From VRUE01 sp963817905 (GTDB lineage Bacteria; Actinomycetota; Thermoleophilia; Solirubrobacterales; 70-9), in the NCBI GenBank assembly GCA_963817905.1, contig CAWFPS010000003.1, forward strand, positions 992,001 to 1,056,000: 64,000 nt of DNA, in the 5' to 3' direction. The position numbers were made by a program, and so were the translations under genes. The notes beneath the pieces were generated by a model. The model was not told where the DNA came from, did not search any database, and worked only from the letters and a program-made list of their open reading frames with translations. Shown here in pieces: positions 1 to 7,775 of this stretch (within the stretch, counting starts at the first letter, position 1; each line of letters begins with the position of its first letter).

Positions 1-97
1 CGCGCAGCTCTCCGATCTGGACTTGCAGCCGTTTGTAGATGTCTGCGCGCGATGGCCGCCCCCGACGCGTCGCAATCTTTTTGTTTGGGCTAGCCAC
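1..97 (-). CDS. Partial hypothetical protein, N-terminus only
   Basis: A minus-strand frame opens with GTG at 97 and stays open to the window edge for about 32 codons. The peptide is basic (ASPNKKIATRRGRPSRADIYK, then a helix-like stretch ending in IGELR), the style of a small DNA-binding or recombination-associated protein. It is transcribed away from the PHP gene, and the AT-rich spacer between them carries repeated operator-like motifs, so a divergently transcribed regulator is plausible. No family can be assigned from so short a piece. An ATG at 99 opens a different frame with less protein-like content. Confidence 0.4.
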   Translation of the reverse strand, partial: MASPNKKIATRRGRPSRADIYKRLQVQIGELR

Positions 98-101
98 ATA
101 T

Positions 102-164
102 TAATTGTACCGAACAAATTCTAATTTGTTTGGCTGAGCGCAAAATAATTGTTCCGAACACATT
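102..164. promoter_or_regulatory. Operator-like direct and inverted repeats in divergent spacer
   Basis: A 19-bp near-identical direct repeat occurs at 102-120 and 146-164, with consensus TAATTGTwCCGAACAmATT. Each copy contains a TGTwCCGAACA half-palindrome. A perfect 8-bp inverted repeat, AACAAATT/AATTTGTT, lies at 113-130. The spacer is strikingly AT-rich against GC-rich neighbours and sits between divergent starts at 97 (minus) and 199 (plus). Two or three repressor sites are a reasonable inference; the binding protein is unknown. Confidence 0.5.
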
Positions 165-198
165 TCCCATCAAGCCCGATGGTTAGGGTGCCGACTTC

Positions 199-1008
199 AT
201 GTTGATCGAGCTTCAGTCTCACTCCACGGTCTCCGACGGGCAGCTGGCGCCGGCTGAAGTCGTCGCGCAGGCATGGGAGGCGGGGGTTACGACGTTGGCC
301 CTCACCGACCACGATGCGGTGGCCGGCGTCCCCGGGGCCGCGGAGGCGGCGAAGGGGTTTGGGATCGAGCTGGTTCCCGCGATCGAGATGTCCTGCGTTC
401 ACGAGTACGCCGAAGACCTCCACGTCTGCGGCTACTGGGTAGACCTGGCGGCGATCGGGCCGGCCTGCGAACGAGCGCAGCAGGAGCGGGTCAACCGGGC
501 CGAGGAGATCATTCAGCGGCTGCGCAACTGGGGCTTCGAAATCAAGCTCGACGACGCGATCGCCGAGGCCGGCGACGCGCTCTCGATCGGCCGCCCCCAC
601 ATCGCCCGCGCAGCAGGCGCGACCGGCGACCTAGGACCCTTCTTCGAGGAGTACCTGGTCCCCGGCGCCAAGGCTTTCGTCCCCCGCCGCTGGCCCACGG
701 CAGAACAGGCAATCGAGATCATCCACGAGGCTGGCGGCAGCGCCGTGATCGCCCACCCCTACTGGGACATCGATGCCCCAGACGAGGTCGAGGACCTGAT
801 CCGCTCCCTCGGCGCCGACGGCATCGAGACCTTCTACCCGAGCCACAACAAGGAGCAGACAGAGCACCTGCTGCGCCTCTGCGAGGAGCTGGACCTCGTC
901 CCGACCGCCTCCTCGGACTACCACGGGCCAACCCACAAGACCTTCTCGAAGTTCGGCGACTACGACACCTACGGCCTCGGAGAGCCGCGGGTCCCGGCGC
1001 GGCCGTAG
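199..1008 (+). CDS. PHP-domain metal-dependent phosphoesterase
   Basis: This 269-residue protein matches the PHP phosphoesterase family (YciV/RnpA-like nucleotide or oligoribonucleotide phosphatases). Visible motifs are HSTVSDG near residue 8, LTDHDAVAG near 36, VPAIEMSC near 61, RPHIARA near 133, AVIAHP near 180 and TASSDYHG near 236, which supply most of the usual His/Asp/Glu metal ligands. One feature is odd. The first His of the canonical DLHxH motif is Gln here (ELQSH, residues 4-8), so one metal ligand appears lost. It is a single gene, followed within 20 bp by a long hairpin that probably terminates it. Substrate cannot be told from sequence. Confidence 0.85.
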   Translation: MLIELQSHSTVSDGQLAPAEVVAQAWEAGVTTLALTDHDAVAGVPGAAEAAKGFGIELVPAIEMSCVHEYAEDLHVCGYWVDLAAIGPACERAQQERVNRAEEIIQRLRNWGFEIKLDDAIAEAGDALSIGRPHIARAAGATGDLGPFFEEYLVPGAKAFVPRRWPTAEQAIEIIHEAGGSAVIAHPYWDIDAPDEVEDLIRSLGADGIETFYPSHNKEQTEHLLRLCEELDLVPTASSDYHGPTHKTFSKFGDYDTYGLGEPRVPARP

Positions 1009-1026
1009 GCCAAGAGCGCCGGCGTT

Positions 1027-1105
1027 AGGAGGGCGAATGGCCCCTCCCAAAACGCGCGGCTGGCGCCGCGCTTGAGTGTTTTGGGAGGGGCCACTCGCCC
1101 TCCCT
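1027..1105. repeat. Long hairpin, family B copy 1 (terminator-like)
   Basis: This is a nearly perfect long inverted repeat lying just after the PHP stop codon. The inner part, from CCCCTCCCAAAAC through a GC-rich loop with a CTTGAG segment to GTTTTGGGAGGGG, is shared in inverted orientation with the hairpin at 12657-12733. The outer arms (AGGAGGGCGAATGG and its near-complement) are specific to this copy. It probably acts as a transcription terminator. The conserved core with copy-specific arms marks it as a dispersed element. Confidence 0.75.
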
Positions 1106-1129
1106 TCGTCAGTCGTAGCGGCTGATACG

Positions 1130-3124
1130 GTGGGCTTCTTGCGTCGCTGGCTGGGGACAGGATCAACGGTTGCGATGGCCGTCGCTGCCTTGCTCGCGAT
1201 GCCGACTGGCGCCTCGGCGATGAAAATTGCCGGGAAGATCCAAGGCACGGTGCCGATGGGCGGCATGTACATCGTGCTCTCCGCGGCGCGGCCCGGCAAG
1301 CAGCGCCTGTATGGGGTGGGATTTGCCCGCAGCCGCCGTGACGGTAGCTTCTCGCTTCGCTACGAAAAGCCGCCGCGCGGCTCCATCAAGTACCTGATCG
1401 CGACGCGCCCCGGACCGGGCGCCGAAGCCGGATCCTCGGTACCGCGCAACTCCTACCGACTTGCTGCCGCGCTCGGATCTGGAGACATTCCCCGGCGTGC
1501 AGCGGTCAACGAGCGGACCACGGTCGCATTTGCCTTCGCGATGGCTCAGTTCGTCTACAAGAACGGGCGCATCGCCGGCAAGAACCCAGGGTTGCGTAAT
1601 GCGGCAGCAATGACGCGGAATCTGGTTGGGCGGCGGAACGGCGGGCTTTCGCCGGTGCTGCGTCGCTTTCCCAACGGCCACTCGACCTCGACCTGGGCGA
1701 CCTTCGACTCGCTCGCCAACCTGGTCGGCTCCTGCCGCACGCCCGACCGCCGCTGCGCGCGGCTGCTCGAACTCGCCGCCACGCCGCGCGGCGAGGACTC
1801 GACCGACACCCTGGCGGCGATGGTCGCGATCGCCCGCTACCCGTGGCATCACGCGCCCGGCCTCTTCAAGCTCTCGCGCCTCGCCCGCAAGCGCTACCGG
1901 CCCGTCCTCGGACCGAGACAGGCGCCAAAGGCATGGACGCTGGCCCTGCGCTTCGAAGGCAAGCCGGAAACGATGAACGGGCCCGGCGCCTTCGCGATCG
2001 ACAGGCGCGGCAGCCTCTGGGTCGCCAACAACTACAAGTACAGCCGCAAACGGCTCTTCCCTGTCTGCGCAGCGGAAAACGTGCTGCGCTTCACGCCGAC
2101 CGGTCGCAACTTCCCCGGCGCCCCGTACACGGGCGGCGGCCTGACCGGAGCCGGCTTCGGCATCGGCATCGCCCCCAACCACCACGTCTGGGTCGGCAAC
2201 TTCGGCTTCGCCGCGCCCGAATGCGCCCAACAGCCGCCCCACAACAGCGTCTCCGAGTTCACCCCAACGGGCGAACCGCTCTCGCCGCCGCTGACCGACA
2301 AAGGGACCAAAAAAGAAAAAGGCGGCTACGAAGACGGCGATATCTACTGGCCACAGTCGACGATCTCCGACCGCGAAGGGAATATCTGGATCGCCAACTG
2401 CGGCAACGACAGCGTCACCAAATACCCCGGCGGCAGCCCCGGACTGGCCGAAAACTTCAAGCACATCGGGTTGAGCAAGCCCTTCGGCGCGGTCGTCAAC
2501 CCCCGGGGCCAGGTCTTCGTCACCGGCAACGACAGCTCGACCGTGGCGATCCTCGAACCGGACGGGAAACCGGCGCCGAACTCGCCGATCTCCGGCTACG
2601 GCATCAACCGACCGATGGGCAACGCGATCGACAGCCGCGGCTACGTCTGGGTCGCCAACTCGGGCAAGGTGCCGGCGCCGTGCCCGGTCGACTTCGACTT
2701 CGTCCCGCGCGGCGGCACGACCACGCTGCTCAAGCCCAACGGCGAACCCTTCCGCGCCCACCCGTTCCGCGGCGCCGGCCTGCGCACCCCGTGGGGAGTC
2801 GCCGTCGACGGCGACGACACCGTCTGGTTCGCCAACTTCACCGGCCAGCGCCTCTCGCAGATGTGCGGCACGCAGCCAAAGCTCTGCCCGCCTGGCAAGC
2901 AGCGCATCGGCGCCTCGATCTCGCCCCGCGGCTCCGGCTACGGATTCGACGGCCTGGTCCGCAACACCGGCGTCGCGATCGATCCCTCGGGCAACGTCTG
3001 GCTGACCAACAACTGGAAGACGATCTCGATCCAGGCCAACCCCGGCGGATACCAAATAGTCGCCTACCTAGGCCTGGCCGCCCCGATCAAAACCCCCCTG
3101 ATCGGCCCCCCAGAACAGCCCTAA
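1130..3124 (+). CDS. Secreted NHL/SMP-30-type beta-propeller protein
   Basis: Starting from GTG 1130, the product has a signal peptide (GFLRRWLG, a hydrophobic stretch, then PTGASA), about 210 residues without recognised family, and then a run of propeller blades. The blades follow the pattern AIDRRGSLWVAN, IAPNHHVWVGN, ISDREGNIWIAN, VNPRGQVFVTGN, AIDSRGYVWVAN, AVDGDDTVWFAN and AIDPSGNVWLTN. This is typical of NHL or virginiamycin-B-lyase-like propellers, often secreted by soil actinobacteria. No catalytic assignment is possible. The longer frame from 1076 would start inside the hairpin repeat and is rejected. The window splits its 3' neighbour hairpin through IS insertion. Confidence 0.8.
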   Translation: MGFLRRWLGTGSTVAMAVAALLAMPTGASAMKIAGKIQGTVPMGGMYIVLSAARPGKQRLYGVGFARSRRDGSFSLRYEKPPRGSIKYLIATRPGPGAEAGSSVPRNSYRLAAALGSGDIPRRAAVNERTTVAFAFAMAQFVYKNGRIAGKNPGLRNAAAMTRNLVGRRNGGLSPVLRRFPNGHSTSTWATFDSLANLVGSCRTPDRRCARLLELAATPRGEDSTDTLAAMVAIARYPWHHAPGLFKLSRLARKRYRPVLGPRQAPKAWTLALRFEGKPETMNGPGAFAIDRRGSLWVANNYKYSRKRLFPVCAAENVLRFTPTGRNFPGAPYTGGGLTGAGFGIGIAPNHHVWVGNFGFAAPECAQQPPHNSVSEFTPTGEPLSPPLTDKGTKKEKGGYEDGDIYWPQSTISDREGNIWIANCGNDSVTKYPGGSPGLAENFKHIGLSKPFGAVVNPRGQVFVTGNDSSTVAILEPDGKPAPNSPISGYGINRPMGNAIDSRGYVWVANSGKVPAPCPVDFDFVPRGGTTTLLKPNGEPFRAHPFRGAGLRTPWGVAVDGDDTVWFANFTGQRLSQMCGTQPKLCPPGKQRIGASISPRGSGYGFDGLVRNTGVAIDPSGNVWLTNNWKTISIQANPGGYQIVAYLGLAAPIKTPLIGPPEQP

Positions 3125-3211
3125 CCCCTTCCGGTGCCCTCAATCTCATGAGCACACCTGGAGTCGCGGGACCTGATCCCGCCCTCCCCGTCACGGGCCG
3201 GGCCGTCCCGA

Positions 3212-3268
3212 GTAGGAGGGGCGGCGACCCCTCCGGCTGGCGGATACTCAAAACGCCGGGCTAATTAG
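3212..3268. repeat. Left half of nested palindrome family A, copy A1 (split by IS)
   Basis: This stretch holds a copy-specific outer arm (GTAGGAGGGGCGGCGACCCC...), the shared GGCGGATACTCAAAA segment, and the left half of the shared GCCGGGCTAATTAGCCCGGC dyad. The complementary right half lies at 7717-7764, on the far side of the IS1595 element. Rejoined, the two halves form one hairpin whose outer arms match over 24 bp. It sat between the convergent propeller gene and cysC, where a bidirectional terminator would be expected. Confidence 0.85.
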
Positions 3269-3378
3269 GGCATTGATATAGATAGCTCACCCGAGGGTAT
3301 GGGATGATGCGGGGCCATCATCTGGACACCCGCATCGGAGGCCATCCTAGATATGCCTACTGCCACGAGTGGGAGCTA

Positions 3379-4386
3379 ATGCAGATTCCACCCGAGATCC
3401 TCAAGTGCGTCTGTTATGTGGAGGTGCGCGACGGCAGTGAGTGGCGGCATAGCGGCACGGCGTTCTTGGTCGGGCTGCCGCTAACGGGTGTTAGCAGGGC
3501 GGTCGAGTCCGATCCGGTGGCCGTCTATGCGGTCACGGCCAAGCATGTTCTTCACCACGACGGGCAGACGCTCGATGAGGACGATCCGTGGTGGTACGAC
3601 GACGCCCGCCTGGTCCTAAACAATAGTTCCGGCGGGATCGAGTACCTGCCGGTCCCGCCGGAAGCTTGGACGCCACATCCGACCTCTGATACGGCAGTCT
3701 TGCGGATCGACATAGACCCAGCCAACGATTTCATGATCTGGCCGGTCGAGTCCTACGTGAACACGGAGTTCTTCGCCAAGCACGAGCTCACGCCGGGCGA
3801 GGAGGTCATCGTCACGGGCCTTCTGTGGGCGCATCCCGGTGAGCCGCAAATCACGCCGATAGTCCGAGTTGGGCATGTGGCATCGTTCCCAATCGACCGC
3901 GTGAATCTCGACACCGGCCCGGAGGGCGCGGTTCTTATCGAGGTTTTGTCATTCGGCGGGCTGAGTGGCTCCCCGGCGTTCTTGCATTTGGGTGATTTCA
4001 GGCGCGAGAATCATGGCCGGGGCGATCTGTTGACCAGCGATGGGCCAGCAGGAATGAACGGGGGGAACTGGCTACTTGGGATCGTGCATGGCCGCTTTGA
4101 GAGAGAGGACCCAGGAAAGCCAAACTCGGAGCCGCTGAACGTGGGGATCACCCCGGTGATTCCTGCCGCCCGAATTATCGAGCTATTGAGTAGCGAGCAA
4201 CTGGCCGAGGAAAGGCAGGAGATTGTGGATCGGAAGAACGAGTCTGCGCCGAAAGCACGGCGGGCAAGTGTTTCTGTGGGCAAGGATGAGCCGACCGAGT
4301 TCGGCCGCTTTGAGGATCTGACGGGCGATCTCCTCAAGGTCCCGAAGAAAGAGCTAGACGACAAGCTCAGGGAGGGCAAGGACTAG
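3379..4386 (+). CDS. Trypsin-like serine protease, IS1595 passenger gene
   Basis: The fold is suggested by an ordered catalytic triad: His in VTAKHVL, Asp in TSDTAVLRID and Ser in GGLSGSP. Together these fit a chymotrypsin/trypsin-like (HtrA-like) peptidase domain. The C-terminal 80 residues are charged and predicted helical (SSEQLAEERQEIVDRKN), ending in a lysine-rich tail. ATG 3379 has a GGGAG box 4 nt upstream. The frame stays open from 3304, but the extra 25 residues look untranslated. There is no signal peptide, so it is likely cytoplasmic. It lies inside the IS1595 element in the same direction as the zinc-ribbon gene. Cytoplasmic trypsin-like proteases on mobile DNA can be defence effectors, but that is only a possibility here. 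Confidence 0.75.
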   Translation: MQIPPEILKCVCYVEVRDGSEWRHSGTAFLVGLPLTGVSRAVESDPVAVYAVTAKHVLHHDGQTLDEDDPWWYDDARLVLNNSSGGIEYLPVPPEAWTPHPTSDTAVLRIDIDPANDFMIWPVESYVNTEFFAKHELTPGEEVIVTGLLWAHPGEPQITPIVRVGHVASFPIDRVNLDTGPEGAVLIEVLSFGGLSGSPAFLHLGDFRRENHGRGDLLTSDGPAGMNGGNWLLGIVHGRFEREDPGKPNSEPLNVGITPVIPAARIIELLSSEQLAEERQEIVDRKNESAPKARRASVSVGKDEPTEFGRFEDLTGDLLKVPKKELDDKLREGKD

Positions 4387-4445
4387 CGCTGGTCGAGCGA
4401 GCGGCTCAAGGGGGCAAAGGCTAGACGCCGAGTAGAAGCTCGCAG

Positions 4446-5102
4446 GTGGGAATTCTTGGTACCGTCGCGGTCGCGATGGGCGTTAGGAACCTTCGAGCGA
4501 TCTGCCCCAACTGTGGCGGCAAGATCCACACGCAGCCGAAGGGCCTCGGACACTTCACCTGGGCCAATAGCTGGATGCTGGTTCAGACCGGCTCAGAGTG
4601 CCAACACTGCGGGGTAGCGCTCAGCGGGAAGGTCGCGGCCGACAACAAGGCGATCCTTGCCGACGATGCCGAGAAGACTTGGTGGGAGCGGGAAACCGGA
4701 TCGGATCGCAGTCGAATCAAAAGGGAAGCGCTCAATGCCGGGCCGGTCCTCAGTCGAGAGCAGAAGAAGGCCGATGTCATCGAGTGCGAGTACGCGGCGT
4801 CGCCGGATGAGGTCTTCGCGGCCATTGAGAGTGCAATCGACCGGCTCGGCTACAAGAGTTCGGCTCAAGACGCTGCGGCGGTCCTGGCCTCCCGGGAACA
4901 ACGCATGCTGGGCTTCAAGACTAAGATGTCGATGACGGCGGCAAGTCGGCGTATGGAGGTGACTGTCCGGGCCGGAGAAGATGGGGCGACGGTCCTCAGC
5001 CTCATACGCAAGAAGCGGCCGGGTGAGCTTTTCGACATGGGCGAGAAGAACGAGGTCACGAGGCGGTTTCTCGGCGCAGTCCAGGCCGTGTTGTCCAGAT
5101 AA
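4446..5102 (+). CDS. Zinc-ribbon protein, IS1595 passenger gene
   Basis: The N-terminus carries two CxxC knuckles (CPNCGG near residue 21 and CQHCG near residue 53), forming a zinc ribbon. A charged linker follows, then a domain of about 100 residues (IECEYAASPDEVFAAIESAI ... MEVTVRAGEDGATVLSLIRKK ... FLGAVQAVL) whose alternating pattern resembles a START/SRPBCC-like or YbjQ-like alpha-beta fold. I do not recognise a named family. It follows the protease by 59 bp on the same strand, so they are probably co-transcribed cargo. GTG 4446 is the annotated start; an ATG at 4476 is an alternative. Confidence 0.6.
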   Translation: MGILGTVAVAMGVRNLRAICPNCGGKIHTQPKGLGHFTWANSWMLVQTGSECQHCGVALSGKVAADNKAILADDAEKTWWERETGSDRSRIKREALNAGPVLSREQKKADVIECEYAASPDEVFAAIESAIDRLGYKSSAQDAAAVLASREQRMLGFKTKMSMTAASRRMEVTVRAGEDGATVLSLIRKKRPGELFDMGEKNEVTRRFLGAVQAVLSR

Positions 5103-5160
5103 GGGTTCGGAGCGCACCCCCCTTGCCAATGGGCATCGGGAAGCCCTCACGCGGGATGCC

Positions 5161-5214
5161 CTACTTGCCGGTTGCTTCTGCGTAGGTGAGCCGACGGCCC
5201 GATACAGCTTGCAG
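5161..5214 (-). pseudogene. Severed C-terminal end of the IS1595 transposase
   Basis: Read on the minus strand, 5214-5161 encodes VSGRRLTYAEATGK and a stop in continuation of the transposase at 6787-7668. The -RLTY..(L)TGK ending is characteristic of IS1595/ISXO2 transposases. The IS66 copy at 5215-6790 separates it from the rest of the gene. The 8 bases at 5207-5214 (GCTTGCAG) are the left copy of the IS66 target duplication. This proves the insertion order: IS66 landed in an already resident IS1595 element. Confidence 0.9.
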
Positions 5215-6790
5215 GTAGGCGTTCACGGGGCGTCGCCAGCCTGAGCAGGAGTCCTTTCCGGCAAATGGAACGTCTCTCGCATGCAGCGCGAGGAGGCCGA
5301 GGCGGTCGCGCTTGCCGGCGGAGCCGGCACGAGAACTCGTCCTCGGCCTGGTTGAGCAGGTAGAGGGGATTCCTGAGCTCCAGAGTCGTGTGGTGGAGTT
5401 GGCCGGGCGCATCGAGGAGTTGGAGCGCCAGATCAACCGCAACTCGGGCAACAGCTCGATGCCACCCTCCTCCGATCCGCCGATGACTCGCCAGCAGCGC
5501 CGCGCCGAGGCGCGACGGCGGGCGAAGGAGTCGCTGAGAAAGCAAGGCGGCCAGCCCGGCCACGAGGGCAAGAGCCGCGAGATGGCGCCGCCCGAGCGGG
5601 TGGATGAGATCTTCGAGCACCTGCCCGCCTCATGTGAGTGCGGGCACGCCTTCGACGGCTCGGAGGAGCGGCTCGGTAAGCCGCTCGCCCACCAGGTGTG
5701 GGAGCTGCCGCCGATCGCCCCGCTGATCGCAGAGCATCGCCGCCACCGCCTGCTGTGCCCTGCCTGCGGCGCCGGCGGGCTGGCCGAGCTGCCCGCCGGC
5801 GTCACCGCTTCTGCCTTCGGCCCGCGCCTGCAGGCGCATGTCGCCACCCTGGCCGGCGTCCACCGCCTCTCGCGCCGCCAGGTCTGTGACGTCGTCACCC
5901 AGATGTTCGGAATCCCGATCTCCCTCGGCGCGGTCGACCGGACGATCATGAGGATGAGCGCCGCCCTGGCCGATCCCTGGCGGGAGCTGGCCGAGGCCGT
6001 GCGCGAAGCCGAGGCCGTGCATGCCGACGAGACCGGCTGGCGCCTGGGATCGGCCCAGCAATGGCTGTGGCTCGCCGCCACATCGCTTTACGCCTGCTAC
6101 CGGATCGACCCTTCGCGCGGGCAGACAGCGGCCAAGGAGCTGCTCGGCGAGGACTTCGGCGGGATCGCGGTCACCGACCGCTATGCCGCCTACCACTTCC
6201 TCGATCTCCTCCAACAGCAACTGTGTTGGTGTCACCTGGCTCGCCAGTTCACAGAGCTCTCCGAGCGAGGCGGGGCGACGGGCAGACGCGGAATGGGACT
6301 TCTGGAGATATCGCGCCAGGTTTTCGCCGCCCACCGTGCCTACCTGGAGGGCGGGCACGACCTGGACTGGCTCGCCACCGAGCTTCGGCCGCTGCGCGAT
6401 CGCCTCCATTCCCTGCTCGAGCAGGGCACCCGCGGTCACAACCGCCGCGAGCGTCGCTTCTGCGCCGGACTCTTGGCCGAAGAGCAAGCGCTGTGGACCT
6501 TCTGTGAGGTGCCCGGCATCGACCCCACGAACAACGCCGCGGAGCGGGCTGTTCGCCACGCGGTGATCATGCGCAAGGTGCAGCTCGGCACACAGTCCGA
6601 GCGCGGCAGCCGCTGGGTCGAGCGGATCTGCTCGGTGCGCGAGACCTGCCGGTTGCAGGGTCGCTCGGCGCTCGACTACCTGATCGAGGCGGCGGTCGCC
6701 GCCCACGACCGCGTGCCTGCCCCTTCCCTGGCTCCGCCGTAAGTCACGCAGGAATCGCGTTCACGAAGGCGACACCCCGTGAACGCCTAC
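5215..6790 (+). mobile_element. IS66-family insertion sequence (single-ORF type), complete
   Basis: The terminal inverted repeats are GTAGGCGTTCACGGGG plus GTCGCC at the left (5215-5237) and the complement at the right (6768-6790), with one mismatch. They are flanked by the 8-bp direct repeat GCTTGCAG at 5207-5214 and 6791-6798. IS66 elements make 8-bp duplications. At 1576 bp with one transposase gene and no tnpA/tnpB, it fits the ISBst12-like subgroup. The near-identical ends suggest a recent insertion. Confidence 0.93.
5312..6742 (+). CDS. IS66-family transposase (TnpC type)
   Basis: The 476-residue DDE transposase starts with a coiled-coil region (ELAGRIEELERQINRNSGNSS), followed by the basic GGQPGHEGK motif and a CxCG/CPAC zinc-binding segment. 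The catalytic core has VHADETGW (Asp), VTDRYAAY (Asp) and NNAAERAVR (Glu). All catalytic residues are present and the frame is intact, so the enzyme is probably active. The start is TTG 5312; other starts in frame are not evident. It is the only gene of the IS66 copy. Confidence 0.95.
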   Translation: MPAEPARELVLGLVEQVEGIPELQSRVVELAGRIEELERQINRNSGNSSMPPSSDPPMTRQQRRAEARRRAKESLRKQGGQPGHEGKSREMAPPERVDEIFEHLPASCECGHAFDGSEERLGKPLAHQVWELPPIAPLIAEHRRHRLLCPACGAGGLAELPAGVTASAFGPRLQAHVATLAGVHRLSRRQVCDVVTQMFGIPISLGAVDRTIMRMSAALADPWRELAEAVREAEAVHADETGWRLGSAQQWLWLAATSLYACYRIDPSRGQTAAKELLGEDFGGIAVTDRYAAYHFLDLLQQQLCWCHLARQFTELSERGGATGRRGMGLLEISRQVFAAHRAYLEGGHDLDWLATELRPLRDRLHSLLEQGTRGHNRRERRFCAGLLAEEQALWTFCEVPGIDPTNNAAERAVRHAVIMRKVQLGTQSERGSRWVERICSVRETCRLQGRSALDYLIEAAVAAHDRVPAPSLAPP

Positions 6791-7668
6791 GCTTGCAGGA
6801 CCGCCGAGAACCGGCCGAAGTCGCTCTGCTCCCGCAGGTTGTAGGTAAAGGCGCGCTCGTCCAGATAGCGGAACAGATGGAAGGGCGCGACGCTCACATA
6901 GGTCCCGTGCAGCCCGCGCTTGAGCAGGCTCCAGAAGTTCTCGATCCCGTTCGTGTGGACCCGCCCGTCCACGTAGCACTCGGCGTGATCGACGGTCTCA
7001 TGGCGGTAGATCGCGTCGAGGCCCGCGTAGCCCTGATGCTGGTCGGTAAAGAGGTCCGATCCGCTCTCGACATGCTTCTTGACATGCGCTTGGACAGTGG
7101 GACCCTTGCGGTCGGGGATGACTTCGGCCCGGACCTCTCCGCCGCGCTTGAGGGCACCGGCCACGACCGTCTTGTCTTTGCCGCCCGTCCCGCTGATCTT
7201 CCGGGCTTTGACGGCTTTGTGCATGTTGCGGGCCTTGCCGCCGATGAAAGTCTCATCGACCTCGACCTCGCCGCCGAGCTTGTTGAAGCTGCCGGTCTGC
7301 ATGGCGAGCCGGATGCGATGCAGCATGAACCAGGCCGACTTCTGCGTGATCCCGAGCGACCGCGCCAGCTCGTGCGAACTGATCCCGTTCTTGGAGTTGG
7401 CGATCAGCCACACTGCCGGAAGCCACTTGTCGAGGCCAAGCGGAGAACTCTCGAAGATCGTCCCGACCTTGACCGAATACTGCTTCTTACAGCCCTTGCA
7501 CTTCCAGAGGCGACGGGTGCTGAGGTAGGAGTGTTCGGTGCATCCGCAGCGCGGGCAGACGGGGCCGTTCGGCCAGCGTAGGCGCGCCACGAAGGCGTTG
7601 CACAAGTCGAGATCAGAGAAGTGGCGGATGGCCTCAATGAGGCTCTGGGGCTGCTTTTCAGTGCTCAT
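6787..7668 (-). CDS. IS1595-family (ISXO2-like) transposase, 3' end replaced
   Basis: The protein has an N-terminal zinc ribbon (CPRCG near residue 39, CKGCKK near 58), a helix-turn-helix region, and the IS1595 DDE-like domain with VDETFIGGK, FTDQHQGY and NGIENFWSLLKRG. The last ~14 residues expected of the family are missing. The reading frame meets a stop at the start of the nested IS66 repeat right after VLQA, and the lost residues lie at 5161-5214. Whether the shortened protein still transposes is unknown; the lost tail is outside the catalytic core. It is transcribed inward from the right end of the composite element. Confidence 0.93.
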   Translation of the reverse strand: MSTEKQPQSLIEAIRHFSDLDLCNAFVARLRWPNGPVCPRCGCTEHSYLSTRRLWKCKGCKKQYSVKVGTIFESSPLGLDKWLPAVWLIANSKNGISSHELARSLGITQKSAWFMLHRIRLAMQTGSFNKLGGEVEVDETFIGGKARNMHKAVKARKISGTGGKDKTVVAGALKRGGEVRAEVIPDRKGPTVQAHVKKHVESGSDLFTDQHQGYAGLDAIYRHETVDHAECYVDGRVHTNGIENFWSLLKRGLHGTYVSVAPFHLFRYLDERAFTYNLREQSDFGRFSAVLQA

Positions 7669-7716
7669 GTAGTGAGCCTACTACGTCAGGCCCGGTGAGT
7701 CAAGTATATCAATGCC

Positions 7717-7764
7717 CTAATTAGCCCGGCGTTTGTCAGACGGAGGGGTCGCCGCCCCTCCTAC
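7717..7764. repeat. Right half of nested palindrome A1
   Basis: This stretch contains the second copy of the IS1595 target duplication (CTAATTAG, 7717-7724), then CCCGGCG and a TTTGTCAGACGG segment equivalent to the TTTGGACGG of other copies. Last comes the outer arm CGGAGGGGTCGCCGCCCC..., complementary to 3212-3235. It directly precedes the cysC stop, so the intact element would have ended both convergent transcripts. Confidence 0.85.
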
Positions 7765-7775
7765 CCCGTTTCGAG

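Larger units (their letters stand above)
3269..7716. mobile_element. Composite IS1595-family element with cargo genes and nested IS66
   Basis: The ends are GGCATTGATATA (3269-3280) and its reverse complement (7705-7716). The similarity extends to a CTCACC block, giving imperfect terminal repeats of about 24 bp. The element is flanked on both sides by CTAATTAG (3261-3268 and 7717-7724). This is an 8-bp duplication, as is known for IS1595 and also the central 8 bp of the interrupted palindrome. The ISXO2-type transposase reads inward from the right end. A protease gene and a zinc-ribbon gene fill the left part. IS1595-family elements are known to carry passenger genes. Without the nested IS66 the element would be about 2.86 kb. 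Confidence 0.9.

Noticed and set aside
1163..3055. A 630-codon minus-strand open frame opposite the propeller gene
   Set aside because: It has no recognisable family, whereas the plus strand has a signal peptide and regular propeller blades.
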